From: Colwellia sp.
Lineage (GTDB): Bacteria; Pseudomonadota; Gammaproteobacteria; Enterobacterales; Alteromonadaceae
Length of the DNA: 64,000 bases
Assembly: GCA_013215465.1 (NCBI GenBank)
Contig: JABSOW010000017.1
Coordinates: 1 to 64,000, forward strand
Direction of reading: 5' to 3'
The notes beneath the pieces are model-generated. The model ran no database searches and was not told the origin of the DNA. It worked only from the letters and a program-made list of their open reading frames with translations. Each line of letters begins with the position of its first letter. Within the stretch, counting starts at the first letter, position 1. Shown one piece after another: positions 18,808-28,394 of this stretch. The position numbers were made by a program, and so were the translations under genes.

Positions 18808-18985
18808 GTTATGGATTCCGCAGTGTTATTATTAATGGAAAACAATTATAAAGACGCTTTTAACATCAGACACATTAAAAACGTACAATATTTAAACTAT
18901 TTTTGTGTGTTCGCCAAAAGGCGATGATATATGTCACAAAATCGAGCTAAATATGCCATATACAAGGTAATTTTACCCTTTGAGC

Positions 18986-18999
18986 ATGACATAAATCAA
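18986..18999. promoter_or_regulatory. FNR box 1 upstream of ccoN
   Basis: ATGACATAAATCAA: the ATCAA half is perfect and the other half has two mismatches to TTGAT. Situated 20 bases nearer ccoN than box 2. Read from sequence only. Confidence 0.55.
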
Positions 19000-19018
19000 C
19001 CGCCGTATCTGTTTAAAT

Positions 19019-19032
19019 TTGACATAGATCAA
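19019..19032. promoter_or_regulatory. FNR box 2 upstream of ccoN
   Basis: TTGACATAGATCAA has nine of ten fixed positions of TTGAT-N4-ATCAA. The 359-base stretch between ccoN and the regulator fragment otherwise holds no gene, so this is the expected oxygen-control region of the oxidase operon. Confidence 0.75.
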
Positions 19033-19169
19033 CTTTAAACTTAATTGCCCACATTTATCGTGTGGCTATGAGGAGTTGGTTAAGAATTTATTACGTTATA
19101 GTGGACTGAAAATCAAACAGATTTGAATAGTTAACAAAATAGACTACTCGCTAAAAACCAGCCAACTGG

Positions 19170-19517
19170 CTAAGTTTTTCTGGCGAAATTAGCTGTGTTT
19201 TTTTTTCCTTCCATTTGAATTAGTTGGTTTTTTTGGAGTTTAGAAAAAAATCGGCTGAGGGTTTCACGACGTAAGCCTAATAAGTTAGCAATGTCATTTC
19301 GGTTAATAGGTAATGTAATGCTATGGTTGTTACCAGTATAACTGGCGTTTCTTTCGATAATATTCAATAAAAATGCAGCTAATAAGCTATCGGCAGACTT
19401 TTTTCCTATAGTAAGCTTGAAAGTTACGTTGGTGGTTATTCTTTTGTGTAAATCACTATCAGATAAATTAATTTCCTGTGTTGCTGTTTTTTCGCATACT
19501 TTGGCTAGGCACAGTCG
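19170..19517 (-). pseudogene. Fragment of a second Crp/Fnr-family regulator (C-terminal part)
   Basis: The minus frame reads open from 19517 to the TAG at 19170 (about 115 codons) with no ATG in frame; the only plausible internal start is a TTG at 19367. It includes ADSLLAAFLLNIIERN, the dimer-helix end of Fnr proteins, and NRNDIANLLGLRRETLSRFF, a HTH with E-x-x-S-R. The sensor domain is missing. A short HTH-only regulator is possible but a decaying remnant is more likely. It lies just upstream of the FNR-controlled ccoN. Confidence 0.7.
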
Positions 19518-19599
19518 TCATTTACTTGTTAACATACAGGCCGATTATATTAAGGGAGACGAGCAATAATAACAATTGCTTGAACTTATAAAATTATCA

Positions 19600-20088
19600 A
19601 TGATTAAAATTGCTGTCGTTATATTATTTATTTTCAATGTATTCGCTTGTAATCCAATACAACAAGCATCTCAAAAGAGTAGTACTCAGCCACAAATCCC
19701 CTTTACTTGTTTAGCGAGCCAAAGTAGCTGTGAAGTGAATACCGATTTAGGCACTTTTATTATTGATTTTTCAGGTCAGGTTGACAAGGGAAAATTAAAA
19801 ACAGAGTTACCGTTTCAAATTCAGTTAACATTTGCTGCGCTTAGTAAAAGCTTTCAATTAAAAAACGTAAATAGTTATCTTGAAGGGAAAACTATGTTTA
19901 TGGGCAAAATTCCGGTGTTTTTTCAGCCGGCTGATAAAAGCAGTGACACTGTTATTGCACAAACCTTACTGGCAAGTTGTAGTGAAGAGGTAATGGCTTG
20001 GCGACTTTGGTTTAGCGTAGAAATCGAGCAAGATGATAAGACCACGACGCAAGATTTTTTTATCGACTTTGAAAGCCAAAGGTTATAA
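19600..20088 (+). CDS. Putative lipoprotein, unknown function
   Basis: Start chosen at the ATG 19600 (MIKIAVVILFIFNVFACN), giving a short lipoprotein signal with lipobox VFAC; a TTG eight codons earlier (19576) is the alternative. The mature part, about 145 residues, contains four Cys (TCLASQSSCEVN and LASCSEE) and is predicted all-beta. Proteins of this kind often sit beside cco operons, but no function is known to me. Confidence 0.65.
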   Translation: MIKIAVVILFIFNVFACNPIQQASQKSSTQPQIPFTCLASQSSCEVNTDLGTFIIDFSGQVDKGKLKTELPFQIQLTFAALSKSFQLKNVNSYLEGKTMFMGKIPVFFQPADKSSDTVIAQTLLASCSEEVMAWRLWFSVEIEQDDKTTTQDFFIDFESQRL

Positions 20089-20099
20089 ACAAGTTGCGA

Positions 20100-20255
20100 A
20101 CTGCTAGTATCGACTTGGCAGTCTCGAGTTACGAAAAGCATATTTGCCGCTAGTTTTTGGTGATCGGTAACGATTTAACTAGTTACTTCTCTCAGCTTTT
20201 CGCTACTCATCACGAATTTCTTCGTGACTCGTAATGATTGAACTCGAAACTGTAT
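20100..20255. repeat. Repeat-rich intergenic spacer between lipoprotein gene and mltD
   Basis: Contains TCGAGTTACGAAAAGC (20132-20148 area) and the near-inverse GCTTTTCGCTACTC further on, a perfect 7-base hairpin TCACGAA-TTTC-TTCGTGA (20210-20227), and ACTCGAAACTG at the end. These are the ACTCG-type words seen elsewhere in this window. The hairpin may also act as terminator between the two convergent genes. Confidence 0.6.
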
Positions 20256-20263
20256 TTTATATT

Positions 20264-21889
20264 TTAAATATTATTTGTTACATCTACTGAGAGCTTTAAC
20301 CTTTGTCCTGGCTGTAAATATTTATTTCGGCTCAAGTTATTCCAACGTTCAATATCACTAATACGGACATTGAATTTGTCGGCGATACGGGCGAAAGAGT
20401 CACCCGGGCGTACTTTATAGGTAATATTACGCATTATTGCTTGCTCAACAATGCGATGGCTTGCTTTGACTGAAACATTAGCTTTTTGCCAAATAACTAA
20501 CTTCTGTCCCAATTTAAGAGGATCACGTGGTGCAAAACCATTCCATTTGGCTATTTTACTGCCACTCACTTTATAGCGTTGGCCGATATCCCAAAGATTA
20601 TCACCAGAAACAACGTTATGGGTTACTTTAACGCCTTGTTGTGCTCTTGCTTGTTTTTTCGAGATACGTTGATCTTGAGAGAGTATATAGCTATCAAGTG
20701 ATTTAGCCGCGACAGGAATTAACAAATGTTTGCCTGCGCGTATTTGATTACCGTTAATGCCGTTTACTTGGCGTATTAACTCAATACTAGTGTGAAATTT
20801 TTTCGCTATGTAGCCTAAGTTATCACCATTTTTAATCTTATAGCGCTGCCAAGCTAAGCGCTCCTCTTTGGTTAATTTCGCTAAGCCTTGTTCAAAATGT
20901 GCAATCTTATGTTTAGGTAATAATAGTCGATGTGGTCCATCGGGATCCGTTGACCAACGGTTAAATCCAGGGTTTAGTCGTTGTAATTCAGCGAGGGATA
21001 AATCAGCTAGGTCTGCCGCTTTGGCTAAATCGAGTTGTGATTTAATATCAACTTGCGCGATGACTTCTTTATTAGCAATTTCGTAAAGTGTGAGGCCAAA
21101 ATGCTCAGGGCGTTTAACTATATCGGCAAGCGCCAGTAATTTTGGCACATAAGCGCGGGTTTCTTTAGGTAAATCAAGTGACCAAAAATCGGTTTTTTTT
21201 CCTAGGCTTTTGTTTTTTCTTACCGCTCTTTGTACACGACCTTCACCTGAGTTATACGCTGCTAGGGCGAGTAACCAATCGCCATCAAAGAATTTATGTA
21301 AATACTTCATGTATTTTATCGCACCTGATGTCGATGCAATCACATCGCGACGTCCATCGTACCACCAGTTTTGTTTCATATTGAAACGTGTTCCTGTAGC
21401 AGGTACAAATTGCCACATACCAGAGGCTCTACCATGTGAATACGCAAAGGGATCGAAAGCACTTTCAACTATAGGTAATAATGCTAGCTCTACTGGAACA
21501 TTATTTTTTTCTAGTTCTTCAACAATATAGTATAAAAAAGGCTCGGCGCGCTTTGCCACTCTAGTTAGGTAGCTTGAGTGCTTAGCGTACCAGTTACGCT
21601 GCATAATAACGCGGTTGTTTTGCGGGATATCAAAGGTTAGTTGGCCACGTATACGTTGCCATACATCATCACTACTTTGTACTGATTCACCCTTTACTAA
21701 GGAAAAATCAACATCATCAACAGGGTGAATTACATCAATATTTTCATCGGTAAGTAATGCCTGATTTATTTCTGCAGTGTTAGCGATTTGCTCGGAGGGG
21801 AAATAAGTTTCATCGGTATTGTTTGATGATAACAAAGTGCTTTGACAGCCACTTAGGATAATTAACGCAGGGAATAAAAAGTATTTCAT
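20264..21889 (-). CDS. mltD: Membrane-bound lytic murein transglycosylase D
   Basis: 541 residues. N-terminal lipoprotein signal with lipobox LSGC. Lytic transglycosylase domain about 105-290 with the catalytic Glu in LPIVESAFDPFAYS and GMWQFVPATGTRF. Three C-terminal LysM repeats start at YKIKNGDNLGYIAKKF, HNVVSGDNLWDIGQRY and YKVRPGDSFARIADKF. Cuts the glycan strand to form 1,6-anhydro ends. Next to gloB as in E. coli. Confidence 0.96.
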   Translation of the reverse strand: MKYFLFPALIILSGCQSTLLSSNNTDETYFPSEQIANTAEINQALLTDENIDVIHPVDDVDFSLVKGESVQSSDDVWQRIRGQLTFDIPQNNRVIMQRNWYAKHSSYLTRVAKRAEPFLYYIVEELEKNNVPVELALLPIVESAFDPFAYSHGRASGMWQFVPATGTRFNMKQNWWYDGRRDVIASTSGAIKYMKYLHKFFDGDWLLALAAYNSGEGRVQRAVRKNKSLGKKTDFWSLDLPKETRAYVPKLLALADIVKRPEHFGLTLYEIANKEVIAQVDIKSQLDLAKAADLADLSLAELQRLNPGFNRWSTDPDGPHRLLLPKHKIAHFEQGLAKLTKEERLAWQRYKIKNGDNLGYIAKKFHTSIELIRQVNGINGNQIRAGKHLLIPVAAKSLDSYILSQDQRISKKQARAQQGVKVTHNVVSGDNLWDIGQRYKVSGSKIAKWNGFAPRDPLKLGQKLVIWQKANVSVKASHRIVEQAIMRNITYKVRPGDSFARIADKFNVRISDIERWNNLSRNKYLQPGQRLKLSVDVTNNI

Positions 21890-21973
21890 GTATAACCAAT
21901 AATAATGTAAAACGCAGAACAGTGTTTATTATGACAATCGTTCGCAAAAGCAGTGGACTGTAAGGTTAACACG

Positions 21974-22807
21974 TTAAAATTGGTCTTTCCAGCGCCTAAT
22001 TGTCGTGAAAGTATCGAGTGTTGTCGCCTGCGTGTTAGTGGAAAATTGTTGGGCGCTAGATTGTATACTTTGTGTATGACAGCGAAAAAAGGGATTTATT
22101 TGCTTTTCTAGGGCAATAGTACTTGGAATCGTTACTTGGTTTTTAGCGCGTAATACCTTAACTCGGTTATGGTAATTAACGAGCTCTTGATTGTTTGGCT
22201 CTACCGTTAGTGCAAATGCTAAGTTAGCTTGAGTATATTCATGGGTGCAATACACCTGAGTGTTTTCAGGTAAACTAGCAAGCTTAGTTAATGAGTTCAA
22301 CATTTGTTTGGGGCTACCTTCAAAGAGTCGACCACAGCCCCCTGAAAATAGGGTGTCGCCACAAAATAAAAGAGGCGTTAAGTTGCCATTAGCAAAGTAA
22401 GCTATATGTCCAGCTGTGTGACCAGGTAAGTCAATTATTTGAAAACTAGTGTTAAGATCAGCTAAAACAACGGTATCATTTTCATTCAGTTTAACATCAC
22501 AATGAGGGATGTTTTCATTTGCAGGCCCATAAATGGTTAATGGCCACTGTTTTTCTTGGCTATAGGCAACTAATTTAGTTATGCCGCCAGTATGATCTAC
22601 ATGATGATGAGTAATCAATATTGCGCTAAGCGTTAGCTGGTTTTTTTCTAAAAATTCAATGCAAACATTAGCATCACCGGGATCAACTAATGTCACCATC
22701 TCTTTATTAGTAATAGCCCAAATGTAATTGTCAGTAAAGGCTTTTATTGGCGTAACATGTACGGGAGTCGTCACTATAGGTGAATCGTTTGATGCTATTG
22801 TCTTCAT
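21974..22807 (-). CDS. gloB: Hydroxyacylglutathione hydrolase (glyoxalase II)
   Basis: 277 residues; metallo-beta-lactamase fold. The metal motif ITHHHVDHTGG (about 64-74), later LPGHTAGHIAY and FCGDTLFSGGCGRLFEG are all present, as is the C-terminal HAGH domain (FFRCHTQSIQ). Hydrolyses S-lactoylglutathione to D-lactate, which links to the Dld-type enzyme at 25516. Divergent from the methyltransferase gene, as in E. coli yafS-gloB. Confidence 0.95.
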   Translation of the reverse strand: MKTIASNDSPIVTTPVHVTPIKAFTDNYIWAITNKEMVTLVDPGDANVCIEFLEKNQLTLSAILITHHHVDHTGGITKLVAYSQEKQWPLTIYGPANENIPHCDVKLNENDTVVLADLNTSFQIIDLPGHTAGHIAYFANGNLTPLLFCGDTLFSGGCGRLFEGSPKQMLNSLTKLASLPENTQVYCTHEYTQANLAFALTVEPNNQELVNYHNRVKVLRAKNQVTIPSTIALEKQINPFFRCHTQSIQSSAQQFSTNTQATTLDTFTTIRRWKDQF

Positions 22808-22879
22808 CTGAAATTTCCAACTTGCTCATACTCAGTATATAATTGATTATACGTCTTTTAGCTTTGAATAACATGCCCT

Positions 22880-23671
22880 ATGAAACCCGCGCTAGCATTT
22901 CGACAACCGCATTATCCTAAATCTTGGCAAGAGCTGCCTAACGGTAATATTGTTTTATCCGCGATTGAGGAAATATTAACACCATGGTGGGAAAAGTTTT
23001 TTGGCTATCACCTATTAAAAGTAGGGGCGTTAAGTAATGAAATTAGTACACAAAATAGCCCGATAAAACACCAAATTAGTTGTTGTGTTACTCGCACGGT
23101 AGGACAAGGACAAGCAGACATTATTGGTGAGTTAGATGATTTACCCTTATTGGAGCATAGCGTTGATGTTTGTTTACTCAGTCATGCATTAGAATTTTCA
23201 CTTGATCCACACCATGTTATCCGCGAAGCTAATCGAGTAATCATTCCCAATGGTTATCTTATTATTACTGGTTTTAACCCCTTGTCTTTGGCCGGATTTA
23301 ACCGGGCAGTACCTTATAGAAGAAAACAGCCGCCGTGGAACGAACATTTTTTCTCTCCCATGCGAGTGAAAGATTGGTTGCATTTAATGGGCTATGAAAT
23401 TCTGAGTGATGAGCGTACTGTGCACAGTAGTTTAGCTGGGAAAATGAGCGAGCACCTTGTCGCCAACTATTGGCGACAATTTGCCAGTAATTACTTTACT
23501 AGCTTTGGCTCTGTTTATGTCATCATTGCTAAAAAAAGAGTATTACCATTAACACCTATTAAACCTAAATGGCAGATAAGAGCTAAATTTAGCCCAGTGA
23601 AAGTGCCAACGATGAATGTTAACTCTACTAACAGAAGTCATCTCCATCAAAAACAAAACAAAATAAAATAA
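22880..23671 (+). CDS. Class I SAM-dependent methyltransferase (YafS-like)
   Basis: 263 residues. Motif-like segments DDLPLLEHSVDVCLLSHALEF and HHVIREANRVIIPNGYLIITG match Methyltransf_11 motifs IV-VI; the classic GxGxG is not obvious, as in YafS. Gene position (divergent from gloB) also matches yafS. Substrate unknown. The basic C-terminal tail is low complexity. The next gene starts 11 bases downstream, so they are co-transcribed. Confidence 0.82.
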   Translation: MKPALAFRQPHYPKSWQELPNGNIVLSAIEEILTPWWEKFFGYHLLKVGALSNEISTQNSPIKHQISCCVTRTVGQGQADIIGELDDLPLLEHSVDVCLLSHALEFSLDPHHVIREANRVIIPNGYLIITGFNPLSLAGFNRAVPYRRKQPPWNEHFFSPMRVKDWLHLMGYEILSDERTVHSSLAGKMSEHLVANYWRQFASNYFTSFGSVYVIIAKKRVLPLTPIKPKWQIRAKFSPVKVPTMNVNSTNRSHLHQKQNKIK

Positions 23672-23682
23672 GAAGAAAAAGC

Positions 23683-24441
23683 ATGCTACTCAATGATTTT
23701 GAACAATATCTAAATAAACTATTAAAGCCTGAACAAATAAAGGATTACGCGCCAAATGGTTTGCAAATTCAAGGCAGTGAACAAATCAGCAAAATAGTCA
23801 CCGGTGTTACCGCATCACAAGCGTTAATTGATTTAGCAATTGCAGAAAAAGCGGATGCGTTGTTAGTTCATCATGGCTACTTTTGGAAAAATGAGTCTTA
23901 CGTTATTCGTGGCATGAAGCATAGTCGAATTAAGGCACTATTAACGCATAATATAAATTTATTTGCCTATCATTTACCCCTTGATATTCACCCAATATTG
24001 GGTAATAACGTCCAATTGGCAGCGCTGTTAAATATAGCGGTAACTGGGCCGTTAGAGTTGGGTAATCCATTAAGTATCGCCATACAAGGTCAATTACCTG
24101 AAATAACCCGCGGTGATGATTTAGCATTGTTAATTAATAAAAAACTTAACCGAGAATGTTTACATATAGCGCCGCCATCGAACAAAGCAATTAAAACAAT
24201 TGCGTGGTGTACAGGGGGAGGGCAAGACTATATTGAATTAGCCGCAGAGCAGGGCATTGATGCCTTTATATCAGGTGAAGTTTCAGAAAAAACCACCCAT
24301 ATAGCCAAAGAAATGGATATCCATTTCTTTGCCGCTGGTCATCATGCTACCGAGCGCTACGGCGTTAAAGCACTTGGTGAGCATATTGCTAAAGAACAGG
24401 GCATAGAGGTTGTTTTTATTGATATTGACAACCCAGTATAG
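23683..24441 (+). CDS. Nif3-like dinuclear metal centre protein (YbgI)
   Basis: 252 residues, the short bacterial form. Metal ligand segments: ALLVHHGYFWKNE (two His), FAYHLPLDIHPILGNN (His/Asp) and FFAAGHHATERYGVKALGEH (His/Glu). Forms a hexameric ring; enzymatic role is debated, with links to tRNA modification or NAD/GTP metabolism. AGAAGAAAAAGC before the ATG is the ribosome site. Confidence 0.93.
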   Translation: MLLNDFEQYLNKLLKPEQIKDYAPNGLQIQGSEQISKIVTGVTASQALIDLAIAEKADALLVHHGYFWKNESYVIRGMKHSRIKALLTHNINLFAYHLPLDIHPILGNNVQLAALLNIAVTGPLELGNPLSIAIQGQLPEITRGDDLALLINKKLNRECLHIAPPSNKAIKTIAWCTGGGQDYIELAAEQGIDAFISGEVSEKTTHIAKEMDIHFFAAGHHATERYGVKALGEHIAKEQGIEVVFIDIDNPV

Positions 24442-24451
24442 TCATTTTTAC

Positions 24452-25225
24452 TTAGCTGAATAGCGTTTTAAACCATTGCACTAGCCGACCTAAACTTTCA
24501 TACCAGACAACGGTAGTTTGTTCTAATTTATTACTACTAGGCACATAATCAGTCCAGCTATTTTTATTATGCTGACTTTTAACCCAATAGCCCGTTGGTG
24601 CTGCAATTGGAAAAATCCCTTGCAGTTGAAAGTATTTCATTGACCTTGGCATATGTTCGGCATTGGTAATTAACACTACATTAGTCCCTTGTACTCTTGG
24701 GCTGATGAGTTGTGCCTCTTCTTCGGTATCTTTGGGAAAGTTTTCGGTAATGATTTTTTGCTCTGCAATACCTAAAAGTACTAATGACTGCTTCATTTTT
24801 TCTGCATTTGATACCGGATCATCACCAGCAAAACCTGAGGTGATGATTCTTGCTTCCGGGTGAATTTTATAAATCCTCAAGGTCTCTACTAGCCGTTGTA
24901 ACGAGGCAACTTTTAATTGACTTGTTACCGGTAAAGCGTCATTACTTGCATGACCATTCCCTAAAACAACAATATAATCAACAGGTATGCTAGAACGGGT
25001 AAAAGCTTGATAATTATCTTCAATACTAACCATTAAGGTGTTAGAAATAATTGGCATTGAAGATAACACTAATAATAGTACTGCTGAGAGTAGATATTTA
25101 AAACTGACTTTAGGGCGTTTATTAAAAAAAACAATCGCCAAAATTAATAAGATTAACACCAAATTAATAGGCATGATTAAAATTGAAATGATTTTTTTTA
25201 GTACGAATAAATCCATAATGATCAA
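24452..25225 (-). CDS. ElyC/SanA/YdcF-family (DUF218) envelope protein
   Basis: 257 residues. Two N-terminal membrane helices (8-28, 35-55), then a DUF218 domain starting PVDYIVVLGNGHASND and including ITSGFAGDDPVSNAEKM and VVLITNAEHMPRSMKYFQ. The E. coli homologue ElyC affects lipid-carrier use in wall synthesis. Convergent with the Nif3-like gene with only ten bases between stops. Confidence 0.9.
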   Translation of the reverse strand: MIIMDLFVLKKIISILIMPINLVLILLILAIVFFNKRPKVSFKYLLSAVLLLVLSSMPIISNTLMVSIEDNYQAFTRSSIPVDYIVVLGNGHASNDALPVTSQLKVASLQRLVETLRIYKIHPEARIITSGFAGDDPVSNAEKMKQSLVLLGIAEQKIITENFPKDTEEEAQLISPRVQGTNVVLITNAEHMPRSMKYFQLQGIFPIAAPTGYWVKSQHNKNSWTDYVPSSNKLEQTTVVWYESLGRLVQWFKTLFS

Positions 25226-25350
25226 ATTAGTAGGTGAAATGTGTACGTCGAATTTGGTGGTTAAACTATAACAAAAAATAGTGTTAAGCGTAATTAAAAA
25301 GCACCATCACCGAGCTGATACTGTTTTGGCAGCACTAAAACTAAGTATAA

Positions 25351-25371
25351 ACACGTAGATAAAATACGTGT
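25351..25371. promoter_or_regulatory. Palindrome ACACGTA-N7-TACGTGT upstream of the lactate dehydrogenase
   Basis: A perfect 7-base inverted repeat (with further pairing AA/TT outside) lies 145 bases before the 25516 start in an otherwise empty 290-base spacer between two divergent genes. It has the form of an operator for a dimeric regulator, but no regulator can be named. Confidence 0.4.
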
Positions 25372-25515
25372 ATTTACCTATATCGCATTAATCGGGCATT
25401 TAATATTATTGATAATGTAGTGAGTTAAGGTTAGCTTCAATAATAAGCGCTTATATTTGTATGCTTTATTAAAGCCAAATGTACTACTTTAAAATAGTTA
25501 AGAAGAGAGTTTGTA

Positions 25516-28356
25516 ATGTTATTACCGCAATATCATGATTTTTCCAAGCAGTTAGCTCATTTTTTACCTAAAGAGCGAATAATAAATAACTATGCCAAAC
25601 GACTTGCCTATGGTGTTGATGCCAGTTTTTATCGTTTAGTGCCGCAATTAGTATTAATTCTTGATAATGAAGATGAAGTAGTAAAGGTATTAAGAGCAGC
25701 GGCGTTGTTTAAGCTTGCCGTCACCTTTAGAGCCGCGGGTACCAGCCTTTCTGGGCAGGCACAATCAGATTCTGTCTTGATCATGTTGACCACCAATTGG
25801 CGTGCTCATCAAATAGTAGATTTAGGTCTTAAAATAAAATTAGGACCAGGTGTTATTGGTGCTGACGCGAATAAATATTTATTACCTTATGGGCGAAAAA
25901 TAGGCCCTGATCCTGCTTCTATCAACACTTGTAAAATTGCTGGCATTGCCGCAAACAATGCCAGTGGTATGTGTTGTGGTATCGCCCAAAATAGTTACCA
26001 TACTTTAGCGTGTATTCGCGTAGTTTTACATGATGGCTCAGTGCTTGATACCAGTGATAAAGGAAGTATTACTCAGTTTAAAGAAATACATAGTGTTTTT
26101 CTAGAAAATTTAAAAAAACTGGCGTTAAAAACGAAAAATAACAAAGATTTATCGCAATTGATCAGCCACAAATATAGGCTGAAAAACACCACAGGTTATG
26201 CAATAAACTCGTTAATTGATTTTGACGATCCTATCGAGATTCTGGCCCACCTAATGATAGGCTCTGAAGGCACATTAGGTTTTATTTCCTCTATTACTTA
26301 TAACACGGTTATTGAACATAAATACCGCGCATCGTCGCTAGTGTTTTTTCCTGATATAGAAACAACTTGCCATGCGGTATCGGCATTAGCTAATGCCAAT
26401 GTTTCCGCCGTTGAATTAATGGACCGCCGAGCTTTAGCTTCGGTAAGTGATATGGATGGCTTACCTGATTTTATTAAATCGCTTGATAAAAATGTTAGCG
26501 CATTATTGATTGAAACTCGTGCTAACAATGCCGAGTTACTAGGCCAACAGGTTATTGAACTGGAGTCATTACTCGCTGAATTTGAACAGACTAATGTCAT
26601 TAAATTTACTGATATAGCGAGTGAATATTCTCAGCTTTGGGCCATAAGAAAGGGGACTTTTCCGGCTGTTGGCGCGGTACGTGAAAACGGCACTACCGTC
26701 ATTATTGAAGATGTTGCCTTTCCTGTTGACAGGCTTGCTAATGCAGTTGCTGATCTGCAAGCGCTTTTTGATAAATATCATTATGATGAAGCCATTATTT
26801 TTGGTCATGCGCTTGATGGAAACTTACATTTTGTCTTTACTCAAAACTTTGCAACACAGGTTGAAGTAGATCGTTATCAAGCATTTATGGATGATGTTTG
26901 TCAGCTAGTTGCGGTTGACTACCAAGGCTCACTAAAAGCTGAACATGGTACTGGCCGTAATATGGCACCCTTTATTGAGTTAGAATGGGGTAAGCAAGGA
27001 TTAGCGTTAATGCAACAAATAAAGCAATTATTTGATCCCGATAACTTACTTAATCCTGGCGTTATCATTAATGACGATCCCAATGCCCATATTAAGCATT
27101 TAAAAGCATTACCCCCAGCGGATCCTATTATTGATAAGTGTATCGAATGTGGTTTTTGTGAGCCAATATGCCCTTCAAAGGGTTTAAGTTTTACTCCTCG
27201 CCAGCGTATCACCATTTATCGAGAAATTAGGCGCCTTACTGACACCAATGAAAACCCTAAATTATTGGCAGAGCTTGAACAAGAATTTAACTATTTAGGC
27301 ATCGAAACTTGTGCAGCAACGGGCTTGTGTGCGGAGCGCTGTCCGGTTGGTATTAATACCGGCGATCTCATTCGTGAGCTGCGTCATCGAAACAATAAAA
27401 GCTATCAAGGTGTAGCGAAGGCTTTAGCAAATAATTTTGCTACGGTAGAAAAAATGACCCGTGTTTCTCTTGCTGTTGCCGGTTTTAGTCATCGACTTAT
27501 TGGCAGCAAGGCAATGGGCGGGCTCACTGGCACAATAAGAAAACTCTCCATGAATAAAATCCCTTTATGGAGTAAATATTTACCGCAAAAAGCTCACTAT
27601 CAGCCTAAAACTTCTACCTGTAATGAATTAACTCTTCGTCCCAAAGTAGTTTATATCCCAAGCTGTGCCAGCCGTAGTATGGGACAAGCAATAACGGCGA
27701 CCGATCAGCGCTCGTTAACCCAAGTCACTTTTGCTTTAATCGAAAAAGCTGGCTTTGATGTGATAAGCCCAGACTTTACTGGTGAGTGTTGTGGTATGCC
27801 GTTTAATAGTAAAGGCATGTTTTGTGAAGCAGATCAGAAGAGTAATTCCTTACTCAATAAGTTAAGTGAATTAAGCGAGCAAGGTAAATATCCTATTTTA
27901 ATTGATACTAGCCCGTGTAAAGCAATGTTATTAGAAAATAAAGAAAAAGTCAGTGGTTTATCACTCTATGAACCCGTGGGCTTTATTGAAGATGTCTTGG
28001 TTAATTATTTAGATTTTTCACCACTTGATGAAACCGTGATGTTGCATGTTACTTGTTCTAGCAGAACCATGGGCTTAGCGATGAAAATGCAACAGCTGGC
28101 AGAGCGCTGTAGTACTGACGTTATTTTACCAGCAGATATACAATGCTGTGGCTTTGCCGGTGACAAGGGGTTTACCACCCCAGAGTTAAATGAAAATGCA
28201 CTGGCACCATTAAAAGCTCAAGTGCCAAAAAATTGTAACACTGGCTATAGTAATAGTAGAACGTGTGAAATAGGCTTATCTCATCATTCAGGTATTGATT
28301 ACCAGTCTATTATTTATTTAGTGGATAAAGCAACAACCGCGAAAGTTACGATTTAG
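25516..28356 (+). CDS. FAD/Fe-S D-lactate dehydrogenase, Dld-II type
   Basis: 946 residues. N-terminal FAD-binding domain (about 35-275, TFRAAGTSLSGQAQSD, GIAANNASGMCCG, GSEGTLGFIS), FAD-linked oxidase C-terminal domain with LDGNLHFVF and EHGTGRNMAPFIE, then a ferredoxin pair (CIECGFCEPICPSKG; CAATGLCAERCPVG) and two CCG domains (GECCGMPFNSKG, QCCGFAGDKG). This is the Shewanella Dld-II/YdiJ layout: D-lactate or a similar D-2-hydroxyacid oxidised with electrons to the respiratory chain. It would consume the D-lactate made by GloB. Confidence 0.88.
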   Translation: MLLPQYHDFSKQLAHFLPKERIINNYAKRLAYGVDASFYRLVPQLVLILDNEDEVVKVLRAAALFKLAVTFRAAGTSLSGQAQSDSVLIMLTTNWRAHQIVDLGLKIKLGPGVIGADANKYLLPYGRKIGPDPASINTCKIAGIAANNASGMCCGIAQNSYHTLACIRVVLHDGSVLDTSDKGSITQFKEIHSVFLENLKKLALKTKNNKDLSQLISHKYRLKNTTGYAINSLIDFDDPIEILAHLMIGSEGTLGFISSITYNTVIEHKYRASSLVFFPDIETTCHAVSALANANVSAVELMDRRALASVSDMDGLPDFIKSLDKNVSALLIETRANNAELLGQQVIELESLLAEFEQTNVIKFTDIASEYSQLWAIRKGTFPAVGAVRENGTTVIIEDVAFPVDRLANAVADLQALFDKYHYDEAIIFGHALDGNLHFVFTQNFATQVEVDRYQAFMDDVCQLVAVDYQGSLKAEHGTGRNMAPFIELEWGKQGLALMQQIKQLFDPDNLLNPGVIINDDPNAHIKHLKALPPADPIIDKCIECGFCEPICPSKGLSFTPRQRITIYREIRRLTDTNENPKLLAELEQEFNYLGIETCAATGLCAERCPVGINTGDLIRELRHRNNKSYQGVAKALANNFATVEKMTRVSLAVAGFSHRLIGSKAMGGLTGTIRKLSMNKIPLWSKYLPQKAHYQPKTSTCNELTLRPKVVYIPSCASRSMGQAITATDQRSLTQVTFALIEKAGFDVISPDFTGECCGMPFNSKGMFCEADQKSNSLLNKLSELSEQGKYPILIDTSPCKAMLLENKEKVSGLSLYEPVGFIEDVLVNYLDFSPLDETVMLHVTCSSRTMGLAMKMQQLAERCSTDVILPADIQCCGFAGDKGFTTPELNENALAPLKAQVPKNCNTGYSNSRTCEIGLSHHSGIDYQSIIYLVDKATTAKVTI

Positions 28357-28394
28357 CACGCTTGATAAATCAGTAAAAATCTATAGAGGCTTAA

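Noticed and set aside
21210..21530. 106-aa plus-strand ORF inside mltD
   Set aside because: It is antisense to the well-supported lytic transglycosylase and shows no domain.
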